64,000 nucleotides of DNA from Botryosphaeria dothidea (GCA_011503125.2 WWBZ02000073.1:1488001-1552000), one strand, 5' to 3'. Positions 23,132 to 34,975 are shown, counted from the first letter of the stretch. A program made the numbers and translations. Notes: generated from the letters alone by a model not told the origin.

Positions 23132-25718
23132 ATGGCGGCAGATGCTAAGGGATCCACATGGCATGAGGGCGGTGCTATCTCGCACTGCAATGTCTCATTG
23201 CATCCCGAGCGAGAGCCCCTCCTGCCTAGGCCAAGGCCCCGACAGCGCCAGTACGGGAAAAGTAGATATGTCGTGCTCCTGCTCCTTTGTGGCGGCAGTC
23301 TGCTCATTACCGTCTGCTACTACCTCCCCGGCTTCGCCGCATTCCTCACGGCTCAATACGAGAAGATGGTGTCCTTTGCGCAGCAGCTGCGGTTTCTGCT
23401 TGTCTCTTTCTTCGTGATTAGCAGCTCCGCTCAGACCTTCAGCCCCATAACGCCGCCATCGTTTCCATTGGCCGTCAAAAACCCGTATCTATCAGGTGAG
23501 TGTGAATTCCCCAGCACATTTGGAGGGTCCGGTTGGGGGTGTGGGTGGGGTTTCGTGAAACCTCCTGGCCACATCTGAGCGGTCGGCTGTCAGATGAGGT
23601 CGCCATTAGCAGCTGTTCGTAGATGCGGGAAGCTTGACACCAATTGGTCGCGCTCCCCACCTACTCCCCGTCTGCCACATGCTTCAGAGCCGCACCTTCT
23701 TTCTCGCGCCACCTTTGCTAAGACACCCCAGCATGGCTCCCCGGAAACCAATCTGCAGATCTGCCATCAGCTCAGCCTGAATTCTGGTTCGCCAACAAGC
23801 TGACATGGGCCATCATCGCCCGCGTCGATGGCACTGCGTACAACTTGTTCGGTGTTCCCGACCCCGAGTCTGGCTCGCAGTCTGCTACCGTGGTCGGCGG
23901 GAACTTCACTTCCACGCACACCATCTTCACGCTCACGGCTGGGGATGCGACCATCACTCTTGACTTCTTCTCTCCGGTGTCGCCCAATAACTACCGCCGC
24001 CAATCGATGCCGTTCTCGTTTCTGACGGTTACGGCCAGCGGCAACAATGGCGCCACACCGTCGGTTCAGATCTACTCTGACATCGATGACACGTGGACTG
24101 GCCAATCATCCTCCACCACTTTCACCCAGAATACGGCCGGTGACACCACCGTTTACCGCATTCGGAACAACAACCAGGTTCTGTATGGTGAGCTTAACGA
24201 GATGGCCCGGTGGGGCTATTCAGTCTGGGGCGCCAGGGCCGACTCGCATCAGAGCGGCTCGCCTTCCACCGTCCGGGGCCAGTTCATCAGCAACGGCACG
24301 CTAACGAACGCCACTGAGGCTTGGTCCTCGGGGGCGGTGGTCGGGCTGGCCTTTGACCTTGGCACTGTCAGCACGTCATCCAGCGCTGTATACGCCATTG
24401 GTTATATTCGCGAGCTAGCCATCAACTACAGAGGCAGCCCGTGGACCCCCTACTACAGAGCCTACAACCCTGGCTGGGCCGATGCCATCGACCACTTCAT
24501 CGACATTCACGATGATGCTGTCACGGAGTCCGACTCGTTGGATGCCCAGGTACAGAGCATTGGCGAGGCTACAGGCGGGTCGAACTACACTGCCATCCTC
24601 GAACTTTCGGTACGACAGATCTTCGGCGGCATCGACATTGTCATCGACAACTCGACCTTTGACACGAGCAAGCCCTGGGCCTTCATCAAGGAGATTTCCA
24701 GCAATGGCAACCTGAACACTGTCGACATCATCTTCCCGACGTTCCCCTTCTTCTACATGTTCAATGCCGAGTACATCAAGATCCTCCTGGACCCGATGAT
24801 GCAGTACCTCGAGGGTGGTGAGTAGAACATCGTAAACTGATTTCTCATTCATACTAACAGAGAAAAGGTACCTACCCTCAACCGTATGTCATCCACGATA
24901 TGGGCACGCACTACCCGAACGCCACCGGCCACGACGACGGTCTCGATGAAGCGATGCCGGTAGAACAGTGCGGCAACCTTCAGGTCCTGGCTCTCGCATA
25001 CCAGACTGCCACAGGCGATACCTCCTGGACAACCCAATACTCGGCGCTCTTCAAGAAGTACGCCGACTACCTGTTCGACAACGGTCTCTACCCTGCCAAT
25101 CAGCTCAGCACCAACGACGGCATCGGCGCTTTCACCAACATGACCAACCTCGGCGTAAAGGCGGCGGTCGGGCTCGCCGCCTACGGCGCGCTGACTTCGC
25201 AGTCGAACTACACCGACCTGGGCCGCTCCTTCGCGGACCAGATCTACGGCACCGACAGCAACGGCGACGGCCTCGGCACCGAGATCAGCGAGGACACCAA
25301 CGCCTCCTTCTTCACCCTGACCTACCAGGACCCCACCTACTTTATGGTCTTCAACAACTACCCGGACAAGCTCTTCAACCTCTCCGTCTTCCCCGACGAG
25401 GCGTACACGGCGCTGTCCGACTTCTATCCAACCATCCGCCAGCCGGCCGGCGTCGCACTCGAGGGCGCCATCCAGTGGGCCAAGACCGACTGGCAGATGT
25501 GGGTCGCGGCTGTCAGCTCTGACAGCACACAGAGCATGTTCGTCAACGACCTGTACGAGTACATCAACAACGGCAAGAACACAGCGCCGTTCGCGGATCG
25601 CTATTTTAGCGACGGCGACACGGTTGGCCAGGCGGGCCAGAACTTCCGCGCTAGGCCGACGCTGGGCGGGCACTTTGCGATCGCGGCGCTGGAGAAGGGC
25701 GTTCAGGCGGCCGCATGA
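23132..25718 (+). CDS. gtaA: Glutaminase GtaA family (DUF4965/DUF5127/DUF1793)
   Basis: Secreted or surface glutaminase releasing ammonia from glutamine. Exons are 23132-23495, 23732-24817 and 24868-25718. Introns are 236 and 50 nt, both phase 1. The full frame is 766 aa. The core matches the GtaA family: NPYLSAWLPGNQSADLPSAQ across the first junction, LTWAIIARVDG, GYIRELAINYRG, then LNTVDIIFPTFPFFYMFNAE. Next comes HDMGTHYPNATGHDDGLDEA, and NASFFTLTYQDPTYFMVFNN near the end. Two starts are plausible. From 23366 the protein is 688 aa with a cleavable signal peptide (LRFLLVSFFVISSSAQ), the usual secreted form and length. From 23132 it gains 78 residues with a membrane span (YVVLLLLCGGSLLITVCYYL) after a basic Pro/Arg stretch, which would make a type II membrane protein. 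Confidence 0.9.
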
Positions 25719-27864
25719 GCGTGACTTCCTCGTCCCGTGATTGTTTCTTTACTTTTTACTCCATACGTTCCTTTTTTCTGCATAGAGTTGCTCATCAGGA
25801 AAAAGAGCTAGCCGAACCGTCGGATAGTGTTTCACGACATGTTGTTCATAAGCATGGGAGTTAGCATCGCGACGATTTTTTGTTCTGTACGATCTTTGGG
25901 AATGACATACACATTAGGGATGGGATGCCTTTGCTGGCAGGCATAATGCAAAGGCGGCGGCTCGAAAGAGATGGAGTGGAAATTTCCCGTTATGAGTATT
26001 CGGGATCCGTCTGCGAGTAGAGCCGTGTAATGGACATAGAATGATACGGATTTGGGCCAAAGTTTTATTTTTGCGATGTTTGTGTGAACATTTTGATTGC
26101 TGCGAAGTGCCGCAGATGAATACCGGAGACGACCTAGTCCCCCTCCTGAGCACGGAATGAAGCTATGAGGTGGACATGAAAGCGCTTGTTGGTTATTGAC
26201 GTTACATCTCAGGATGCAGGCACATCCGAGTGGCTTACAACATTTCCAACGGAGCTCTGCTTTTCAAGGATCGCGCTCGTTGGCTCCGGATTGCAGTTGT
26301 AGAGGTCTCTGAGAATAGCGTACAGTACATACATATCCGGACACTGCAGGATCTGGGCCTGGCTATTCCTGCAGGAAGAATGCGATGGGCGGAAAAAGCA
26401 ATGCCATGTCGGCGATTAGGGTAGTACAGGGTGTTGCTTTCTCAAAGCTAAAATTAAGCATTGCAGATGGGCTTCTGCACTTCCCCAACATGGGGTCAGA
26501 AGGTTACCGCCTGACGAGCTATACAAGCATGCGATCATAGTCCTCGTGCTCGGGTAAGCCATACAATGGCCAGCATGGAGATTCCTCTGATTTTGGAGGT
26601 CTCCATTGCCGGAAGATCCGAGAGGAGAGGTCTCAATTGAGTGTGGCAAGGCAGGCGGATGGTCTGTGTGGCTTGCTGCCTACTTCCAGGGGAGTCATGC
26701 AAGCATCTCAAGAGGCTGAGAAGCACCAACATACGACCAGAGCCGAACATGCATGTTTCCTGGGCTTCTATACTGTGCCGAATGGCGTTCAAGGCTGCTC
26801 AGACACGAGAAAGAACCCTGGGGCACACGGCTCCTTGAAATGGGCAGTGAGTGAGTGATTGTCCTTCCAGAAAATATCGGAGCAAATGGCAAGCGAGCAG
26901 TGCGAATCCTGGGTGTTCTCAGCACTAATGCACGGTCTGCATAGACTAGCCGTGTCGGTATCACTTTGCTGCATCTTGTACGACAGCGGCTCACTCAGCC
27001 ATGCTGCGCAGCGAGGGTCTGCCTCGGGCGGGGACTCGTCGCGGATATTTGCGGTTAACCAACAGGCATCCTGACAGCGGACGCTCGAGTACAAGCTTAG
27101 ATAGCGGCATCTTTTCTCTGACTCCTCGCGCGTTCACCAGCCGGAGCAGGAAACGGATCGGCAGGCCAGCAGATCGGCCTCCCCACAGCGTTCGACTGGC
27201 CAGGTGTTGGATATGGCGGCCGGGAGGTGGGAGCGTGGGCTGCAGGGCGGCCTTGTGCGAGCGAACGGCGGCTTTGAGAGCTGCGGAAGATGATTGCCGC
27301 CTGCATATCAACACACAGGGCAGCTTCCTTCGAGCCTCTTTGCGGCGCGGGCCGACCAGCGCGTCAGCCAGGCAGCCGCGCGCACCGGACTGGCTGAGAG
27401 GCGTGGGCGAGACAAGCTGGCGGCCGGCAGACAACGCAGACGAGCACGAGCACGGGCGGCGGCGCTGCATGGGCAGTTGCGGCTTTTTGGCTTGATCAGC
27501 ATGGGATCGATGGGATGGGGTTGGCGGGCAGCGTGAAGCGTTGCACCTGCGCTGATGACTCGTTCTAGAACGCCAGAGCCCCTTCACATCGCACGCACGC
27601 TGTGCCTTTCAACGCGTCCACGCCCTCTGCACTCGCGCTCGCCCACGCCTCGCGCCGCTGCCACCTCAGCCCACTGCGAACCTGCGCGCCCCACGACCCA
27701 CTACTCTCTCAGCCTGGGCGCGCCATGAACAGAGCCGTGAAGCCGCGGTGCCGTAAGTCGCACAACCCGGCTCACCAGCTCCTCGTCCCAAGTCTCCCGC
27801 TCCACCTCGCTCCCCCGCGAAGCTCCAGCTCCACCACCGCGCCCAGCGCTCGCTCACTCCCGCC
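25719..27864. other. Long intergenic region, no gene recognised
   Basis: About 2.1 kb. The left half is ordinary 3' flank. From about 27,000 it becomes GC-rich with Arg-rich chance frames. The right end is the promoter and leader of the next regulator. No repeat, RNA or domain was found. Confidence 0.4.
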
Positions 27865-29915
27865 ATGGGCGACAGCGCCCACCCCAGCAGCGAGCCCGAC
27901 CGCCCGCCAAAGCGTCAGAAGCAGATGACAGTGATTGCTTGCAATTCCTGCAAGCGTCGCAAGTCCAAGGTGAGTTCTGGTTCTGGTTCTGGACCGTTAT
28001 CCGCTACGGCCTGCCCCGCCCTTGAGCCACGCTGAACAGGAGCTCCGCGCAGTGCAACGGCGCCCGCCCGGCGTGCGACAGGTGCCTGCGTCTGAACGAG
28101 CAGTGTCACTACGAGCTCGACAGCACTATTAGCCGCCAGGATGGGCTCAAGCGCCGCCTGCGCGAGGTCACGGCCAAGTCCGACACGCTCGAGGCCCTGG
28201 TCTCCCAGCTCCGCAACGCCTCCGACCTCGAGGCCTCCGACATTATCCGTCAGCTGAGAGCTGGCACCGACGTCCGCGACCTTGCCGACAGGTCCGCGCA
28301 GCCCTCCAGCAACAGAATCGACAGCGTGGCCGACGAGGAGAACCGCCAGTCCTATCCCTCTCCGCCTGTAGAAGAATCGAGCTCCAAGCTGCCATTGCAG
28401 TCCGTGACCAGCGCCGACTGGCGCCGGGCTGCCCTCTCTCAGGCCAGTGACCTACAAGACGACGATAGGAAACAGAGCACCGGCTCGACTCGCTCCGCAA
28501 CCCCTTGGGCAGACGAATCTTCTCCGCTGCCAAGACAACACCCAGCTAGCGCATCAACCGAGTCAGACTCGCCACCGCCCATCCCCGGCTCCAAACGCAG
28601 GAAGCTAGGCCCCTTGACTGTTTCCCGCGGCTATGTCGAGGCCTTTGGCAACTTGCCAATGTCTAGCTCCGTCATGGCCGGCCATTACCCAAGCCCGATC
28701 CAACGACATCAGGTCGCCAATTTCCAAATCCCCGTCCATTTCCTGCAGCCGTGCTGGGAAATCGACAGTTCCCCTTTCTCCCGTGTCATCCAGGACTATA
28801 GAAATCTGGCTCGTGTACATTTCCAAGCCGTGCCTTTGCCCGACCTTTCTCGCACTGATGTGACATATTTCTTCACCCCCAGAACACCAGCTATCTGCGC
28901 TGCTGAACAAGTTCCAGCAATCTCAACCTGGGCCTCGGAGATGAATAGGAGTTTTGAGGACGTAGACGTCTTTGTCCGGTTGGCATGTCTATATTTTCAA
29001 ACACGGCTTATGATGGTATTGCTATCTCCTTTTGTGCCTTGAGTGTACAAGCAACTGACGCCCCGGTAGTGGATGATCAATCCCACAGCCGAGACGTATT
29101 CTACGATGCCGGACTTAATCAAGCCTACGCCAGCTCAGATGATGGTGCCACATATTTCTCCTTTAGATACTATACCTTTGTATGTGTGCCAGCCTTCTTG
29201 GAAGATTACCAGCTAACGTATTCGACGCAGACCATCACTCCGTGAAACATTGGTGGATGACCTTCGAGATTGGGTCACCGCATGCGCAGGATCCCTTTCC
29301 GTGAACTGGCCGTATGGCATGGATGCCTGCGTGCAGAAGGATCCCGTCGATGGTCGCTTTTACCTGACGCAGGAATTCATCAAGCATGCCTGCACTCCTA
29401 ACAATTGGACTGTTGAGAGCGAATTTTTCAAAATCTTTCCCGAGCTTAGAGGGAGAATTAGGGTATCAGACTCACCAAGTGCACCTGAGACTCCCGTCAG
29501 CCCTCTCGGAGCAGATCTGTCAAAGAAGCCACCGTCACCTGGTTCGCTCAGAGCGTCTGTTCCCCAGTCTCTGCGCAATTCAGGTAAGTATAAATTCAAA
29601 TGATTTCTTTTCACTCTTGACGATTTTCTTTTTTCCTTCTCTTTAGCCACAACGGCATCCGGTGGTATTCTGAGGTCCCGCAGAAAACCCATCATCGCCG
29701 TCACGATGCCCAGAAACAGTCGAAGGACAAGGGGCTCGCCCGAGCCGCGGTTGAAGCAGGCGAACAAGTCCGCTTCGGGGCAAGAAACGTTAGCCAACAG
29801 ACTTCCCTTCCATATGAAGGCAGCCTCGCGTGCCCGAGAAAAGGCACAGGCAGCAGGAAGTCCCTTGCGATACAGCAGCCCTTCCCCCAAAAGCAACCGA
29901 AAACCATCTACTTAA
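27865..29915 (+). CDS. Zn2Cys6 transcription factor with DUF3425 C terminus
   Basis: Five exons give a 599-aa nuclear regulator: 27865-27969, 28053-29015, 29070-29179, 29231-29583 and 29647-29915. Introns are 83, 54, 51 and 63 nt, and all phases close. The zinc cluster spans the first intron: CNSCKRRKSK in exon 1, then CNGARPACDRCLRLNEQC at the start of exon 2 (canonical C-X2-C-X6-C-X6-C-X2-C-X6-C). A short coiled coil follows (LKRRLREVTAKSDTLEALVS). A Ser/Pro-rich linker holds a basic PGSKRRKLGP likely nuclear signal. The DUF3425-type part reads WMINPTAETYSTMPDLIKPT, then DTIPLPSLRETLVDDLRDW. The last exon is basic. It lies tail to tail with an O-methyltransferase gene. The regulated pathway is unknown. 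Confidence 0.85.
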
Positions 29916-30129
29916 CTCACGGAACGAGACGATGAGAAGGCGTGTTTTCAAATTCCCTGGCGCCAACTTACTTCAGGAATCACATTGCTCAGTGCGGAGA
30001 TTTTCCTCACGATCGTGTGGTTCAAGGATCTGCTGTTGCTGAACGCATCATTGTGGTATCTATTGAGACTATTCTACGCCGCTCAGGGCAGTTGGCCAAT
30101 TCTTATACAAGAACATTCCGACATACTAT

Positions 30130-30858
30130 CTATTTCACCACGCACATGAGGAACCCGTCGTAGTTGCGTTCGCCGACGATTTGCATCACAACGGCTTCGA
30201 TGCGGTCGTCCTTCCCGGCCGCTTCAACGGCAATTCTCGCGCCCTTGATGTGATCATTCGTCTGTGCCTCTTCGTCGACCAGGCGCCCGTGCTGCACGAT
30301 GTTGTCGATGCAGATGCACGTTCCCGGATGTCCCATGCGGACGGCGAAATCGCAGTACGTCCAGTTGTTCATCTTGTCGGCGTCGATGAAGGCGAATCCC
30401 ACCCGCTCGACTTTGCCAGCTTCGATCTCCTCCAGGAGCTTAGGCAGGTTCTCGGCGGCCGGCCCGACGCGCAGATCGATCCGGTCCGCCACGCCGGCCT
30501 CTTCGAAGTTCTTGCGCGCGACGGCGGCATGGTGCTCTGAGTACTCGAAGCTCGTCACCCGCATGTTTGGGTTCATGGATGCCATCCAGATGGCCGAGTA
30601 GCCGCCCAGCGTGCCGACGTCGAGGGCGTGTTTGACGCCGCCAAGACGGCACTGCAGCGCGAGGAACTTGCCGAAGCTGCGGGAGGAATAGATGGGAGGG
30701 AGGTCTTCTTCCGTCGAGCGGGTTAGGGTGCGCTCGAGGGCGGCCGCGTTGGGTCGAGTGGCCGGGTGGAGTGTCGGGAAAGTGTATTGGTCGACGGCGA
30801 CCCAGGACGGGTCGAGGCCTTCGCCGGGGCCGGGGCGGTGTTTGACTTGGAGAGGCAT
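30130..30858 (-). CDS. SAM-dependent O-methyltransferase, family 3 (CCoAOMT-like)
   Basis: Single exon, 242 aa, the normal length for small cation-dependent catechol/caffeoyl-CoA type O-methyltransferases of fungi and bacteria. The SAM-binding loop ALDVGTLGGYSAIW lies at about residues 78-91. An acidic motif VTSFEYSEHHAAVARKNF follows. FAFIDADKMN (about residue 155) carries the metal and catalytic Asp. A second acidic position lies in CICIDNIVQHGRLVD. The N-terminal helix region ends PPIYSSRSFGKFLALQ. The substrate is probably a small phenolic or catechol, but it cannot be read from sequence. The nearby Zn2Cys6 regulator is convergent and no other biosynthetic gene adjoins it. Confidence 0.88.
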   Translation of the reverse strand: MPLQVKHRPGPGEGLDPSWVAVDQYTFPTLHPATRPNAAALERTLTRSTEEDLPPIYSSRSFGKFLALQCRLGGVKHALDVGTLGGYSAIWMASMNPNMRVTSFEYSEHHAAVARKNFEEAGVADRIDLRVGPAAENLPKLLEEIEAGKVERVGFAFIDADKMNNWTYCDFAVRMGHPGTCICIDNIVQHGRLVDEEAQTNDHIKGARIAVEAAGKDDRIEAVVMQIVGERNYDGFLMCVVK

Positions 30859-32197
30859 TTTTTTGTTGATTGTGGCGGAGGGAATTGGTGGTGAGGTGGT
30901 TATTGGGTCGTGGGAACGGCAGACGGTTGATATCAGAGACGGCCCAGATTATGGATTTGACGATTGTACGGAAGGACGAAGATGGGAAAGACACCACTGT
31001 CTTTATACTACGCTTCTGCCTAGAGACGCGACATCTCGGCGTCGGGCGTTGCGTAAGATGGTCATCGGGTTTCTTCGCATGCGGTGCTGGGAGCTTCGCG
31101 GACGACGCGAGCAAAATCACAGTGGGGCCTATCAGGAGTGACGTTGTGGATGATGTGCCACAGCGGCTGTGTCGGCGAACGCTGATCCTGGCAGGGCAGT
31201 GGGCGTTGATGAACGAAGGGGTTGGTGGTCGAGAGCTCGGGGTTAAGGGAGGCAGGGCAGCTTCGGGGTCGGGTTCGAGAACCGAGGCGGCCTCGATCGA
31301 CCGACTTCGGCCTCTGGGGCGACGACGTACGTGTTCGCGACCGACCGAGAACGTTTGGACTTGGGGTGTTTTGTGGAGAGGGGCTTAAACTCTGTTCCTG
31401 AGTTTGTAGGCAGAATCTACCAGGTATATGATTCGATGTGGATGTGTGGAGGGAGTGAATGATCGGGAAGACCGAGGAGCTTGATGGACCACGATGACAT
31501 GAGGTAGTGGAGAAACAATACACGTTCATGCGAATTCGCCGGCGGCGGATCCACCACCTATACGATTTGATTCGGAAATGCGAGAGGAGCAGTAAAGGAG
31601 AGGAAGAAGCTTACTATACCACGGCATCATAAAGAAGAGAGTTCACGAAATTATGGCACTATTTGGGGGCAGCGAAAACGGCTGAACATTGCTTAGCTTC
31701 TTGCTCGCTTTTCGGTCTCTCTTTGGGAAAGGCGGACGAGCTTTCTGGCCGGTTTGGTAGAATCATCCAGGTATGAGATATGATCATTGGGACTTTTGTT
31801 TTGTGAGCGCAGTCTAGAAACATGAAGAAATTTGGAGACCTTATTTTCACTTCGATGCTCGACTCTCCTCCCATCGTGCTTTCTAAGCACATCTTATTCT
31901 CTATGCCGGGCAGTTGCTAGTAAGTCTTAGTACTAATTTGCACGCACGAGATAGGTTGGTATCACAGCGTAGTATGTTCATCACACAGGCCCATGTTCAG
32001 AATGAATACTAGACTTGGTCTTACATTTCCACACAGAGGCTTACTTCATGTCTCCATCGCTTTTGCCATTTGGTGAGTACTCGTAAGTGCTATTTAACAT
32101 GGCTTTGGAGGGTATTCAAAAAATAATGCCGTTCATAACGCGCCGCTAATCTACGTTGCCACCCCGCTCAGGTCTATGAGAAAAGCAATTTAAACAC
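30859..32197. other. Intergenic, promoter of the methyltransferase
   Basis: A TATA-type box lies in the first part (see separate entry). The rest (31,400-32,190) is ordinary noncoding DNA and 3' flank of PDX1. No gene was recognised. Confidence 0.4.
31001..31007 (-). promoter_or_regulatory. Likely TATA box of the O-methyltransferase gene
   Basis: TATAAAG on the minus strand, about 145 bases before the start codon at 30858, followed by C/T-rich leader sequence. Position and form fit a core promoter. Confidence 0.45.
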
Positions 32198-33648
32198 TTA
32201 CAATACCAGATCGCCAGGCTGCTTCTCCAAAACGGTCTTCACCCGTTCCAGGAAGATTGTTGCCCTCTTCTCCTCGCCCTTGGGGACGCTCACGCTGAAC
32301 ACGTTGACCGGGCTAGCAATAGCAGAAGCAGACGGCCCGACGGCCTTTGCGCTCTTCGACCTGGTAGACTTGCCGGTCAAGATATCAATGATGTCGGACT
32401 TGGGAGAAGTCTTGGCAGGTTTGGGGGTGAAGGAGGGCAGAGCAGAAACCTCCGGGATGAATAGACCCTTGGAAGTGGTGGGAATGTTGTTCACGCCGAC
32501 AATGGCGTCGAAGAGCTCATCAGCGGTGGGTTGAGCATTCTTGGGGCGCGGAAGATCCTCGTTGGCAAGCTCAGTCGCGCGTGCGACGAATTCAGAGAGA
32601 GGCAGGTAGACGCCAAGGCTATCCTGGAGGCGCTTCTGGCATTCTAGGACTGCCTTGAAGTTGATGAGAAGAGTGACCTCAGTGACGGGCTCCGGAACCG
32701 GCTCGGCGGGCGCAGCAGAAGCTGAAGGAGCGGCAGCAGGCGCCTTCGGCTGCGCAACCTTGATGTTGCTGAGGTCGAGGTGGGCCTTCTCGGACACGAT
32801 CTTGGAGAGATTGGAGGCGTAAGCGCTGTCAGACAGCTTTCCAGCATACGCAAGAACGTCTCCCTTCAGCAGACGACCACTAGGACCAGTGGCTGGAATC
32901 TTATCTGCGTCCTCCTTCGACAAGCCGTTTGCGTGCAGTGCGTTGATGACTGAAGGGTAGAGCGGATATTTCTGCTTCATGGCCTTGCCGGGTGGGCTGG
33001 CAGTGGACTTGCTCGAAGGGGTTGGACCACTAGGCTTGTGGGCTTCAGCGGGCTGGGATTCCTTGGGCGCGGCAGGCTGCTGCTGGGTCTTCTCCTCGGC
33101 GGGGATCTCCAGGCTGCTGAGATCGTCGCCAGGCTCCGCAAGGACGGCTATACGCTCTCCGACCTTTACTGCCTTGCTTCCATCGCCCATCTATAACACT
33201 GTCAGCCTGTGCCGTCTTGCCCAATTTACCACCGTTTCATTACCGTGATCTTGGCTAAGATGCCGTCGTCTTGCGCCTCGACGTCCATCTGGGCCTTATC
33301 GGTCTCAATCTCGAGGAGAACATCGCCGGCCGAGAAAGTCTCCCCTATGTTCAGTCAGACGCATCCTTCCAGGGCCATTGTTCCCAATGCGACAGCGCGT
33401 CCGTCTCGTACCTTCTTTGATCTTCCAGCTCGCAATGTTGCCTTCGGTCATAGTGGGGGAGAGAGCAGGCATCTGAAAGTTTTGCGCAGCGGCGCTCGCA
33501 GGTGAGGAGCGGAAGCCTAGGGACAGCAAGTCAGCACAGGTAAGCAAAGATGGGATGGCGGGAGCTGACCTCTGCGAGCGACATTCTGAGGGAGCTGGCG
33601 GGTCGCGAGGCGGGCGGACAGCCTGTAGGCGGCGCTCAGAGAGGCCAT
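32198..33648 (-). CDS. PDX1: Pyruvate dehydrogenase complex protein X (E3-binding protein)
   Basis: Mitochondrial matrix scaffold subunit that anchors dihydrolipoamide dehydrogenase (E3) to the pyruvate dehydrogenase core. Four exons give 425 aa: 33648-33570, 33516-33412, 33344-33244 and 33190-32198. Introns are 53, 67 and 53 nt, and all phases agree. The start is an Arg-rich mitochondrial presequence ([20 protein letters not shown]). The lipoyl domain runs from [20 protein letters not shown], with the lipoyl-lysine motif ETDKAQ (K about 78). An Ala/Pro-rich linker follows. The peripheral-subunit-binding domain is at about residues 170-207 ([38 protein letters not shown]). The C-terminal part is weakly conserved and lacks the acetyltransferase His motif DHRxxDG, which separates it from the E2 subunit. 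It shares a 317-bp promoter with the TMEM223-like gene. Confidence 0.9.
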
Positions 33649-33965
33649 GATGACCTTGGAGGCAACAATGCCTCGCAGGAGCTGAGCTTATGGGCGTGGA
33701 CGCTGCGGCGGGGCTGAGGGAAGCGAGAGCGGTCGGTGGTGAGGCGTCGGAGTGTTGGGACGCTGTCTTGGTGCTTGGGAAAATCCCGGCGCCGCACCAA
33801 CTTCCGCGTCGGAGTGCGGCGGGGAGCTGATCTCCGTTGAGCTGCTGCACTTTTTGTCCTCCCGACGCGCTTCTGCCACTTGCGCGCCCTCTCTCGATCC
33901 GCGCTCGGTATGACTTTCGCTTCACGTCTGCGCGACTTCTCATTGATTCGTGTGCAGCAGTAGCC
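33649..33965. promoter_or_regulatory. Bidirectional promoter, PDX1 and TMEM223-like gene
   Basis: 317 bp between two divergent starts, both genes encoding predicted mitochondrial proteins. It is GC-rich with no TATA box seen. Confidence 0.55.
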
Positions 33966-34975
33966 ATGGCGACCTGCTTTAGAGGCGCGGTCCCTTTCGC
34001 CAGACACTCACTCTTCCAGCTTCCGCCGTGCCTGCGCACTGCCACTTTCCAGAGTCGGATCACCCAGCCAAGCCAATTCACTGCCGCGCGTTTCTTTACA
34101 TCGAGCACATTTCGCACCGCATCTGCAAAGACTAAGCCTAGTGCTGCGACTTCGTCTCCGAGATCCGTTAAAGCTGTCGCCGCGAAACCCTATCAGGCCA
34201 AACCCTATCAGGCCAAACCCAAGGTCCTGTTTAAGGCATGGGGAAGAGACATTCTCCAGAAGATAGCCTCGAAAGGGTCTGAGTCAGTACTCTACACAGC
34301 TCCCAAGCAAAGAGGCTTCCGGATAGTCTGCTATGCCGCCGCCTTCGCATGTTTCGGTGCAGCCGCCGCATCATACAAGTTCTTCTTTGACGATTTCAAG
34401 GACGAAAAGGATAGAAATGGTCTTGCAAGCTGGGTTCCCCTAGCATTCGGTGTCATTGCTGTTTTCTGGGCTTGTATAGGCACCTGGCTTGCTGCGGCGC
34501 CGGTGGGCGTCGTGAGATCTATCTCTGCTGTGCCTAAGCTCGGGCCCCAGAAGAGTTTGACTCTTCGCATTGAAGTTATGCGGCTCCCTGGCATGAAGGA
34601 CAAGGTGTACTATGTCTCTCCGCCGGAGGTTACGGCTGATGGCAGCATTGCGGCGACAACTGTGGAGTATGCTGTAGCAAGACAGGCTGTCATTGATGCC
34701 AGGAAGCCACGGTCGGACGACCCGTTGATGCTGAAACCGTTCTTGGCTCTTGGTAGATGGGTCAGTCGCTCGCTCTATATGCTCATGATCTACACAAAGA
34801 TGTCGGTCATGAGAGAGGGTTTCGTGAAGATCAGAATCAACAATGGAATCGCAGCCAAGATTGACTGTGCTGGCGAGTTGGCCATGGGCGGGCATGGTGA
34901 GTAATACGACTATAAAGAACCCCGGTGCATCGGCTAACCGTTCCAGTGCTCGACCGATTGATCAAAATACTCTAG
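33966..34975 (+). CDS. TMEM223-like mitochondrial inner-membrane protein
   Basis: Two exons, 33966-34896 and 34947-34975, with a 50-nt phase-1 intron (GTGAGT, branch site GCTAAC, CCAG). The product is 319 aa and ends GGHVLDRLIKIL. Without the tiny last exon the frame stops after GHGE. The N terminus is an Arg/Ser-rich mitochondrial presequence (MATCFRGAVPFARHSLFQ; FFTSSTFRTASAK). Two transmembrane helices follow: IVCYAAAFACFGAAAASYKF and WVPLAFGVIAVFWACIGTWL. The C-terminal soluble part contains MSVMREGFVKIRINN. The plan resembles TMEM223, a mitochondrial respiratory-chain assembly factor in animals. That assignment is by resemblance and moderate. A 15-bp tandem duplication (34185-34214) doubles the residues KPYQA. 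Confidence 0.75.
34185..34214 (+). repeat. 15-bp tandem duplication in coding sequence
   Basis: Two exact copies of AAACCCTATCAGGCC, in frame, in the mature N-terminal linker of the TMEM223-like protein. Confidence 0.9.

Noticed and set aside
24849..25673. 274-codon open frame antisense to the glutaminase
   Set aside because: Shadow composition typical of a reverse frame. The glutaminase exon has clear conserved motifs.
27001..27495. 164-codon Arg-rich open frame in the intergenic region before the DUF3425 regulator
   Set aside because: Low-complexity Arg/Ser composition in GC-rich DNA, no signal, domain or intron pattern.
27865..30858. Regulator plus methyltransferase as a full secondary-metabolite cluster
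   Set aside because: No polyketide synthase, peptide synthetase, terpene synthase or transporter adjoins it.
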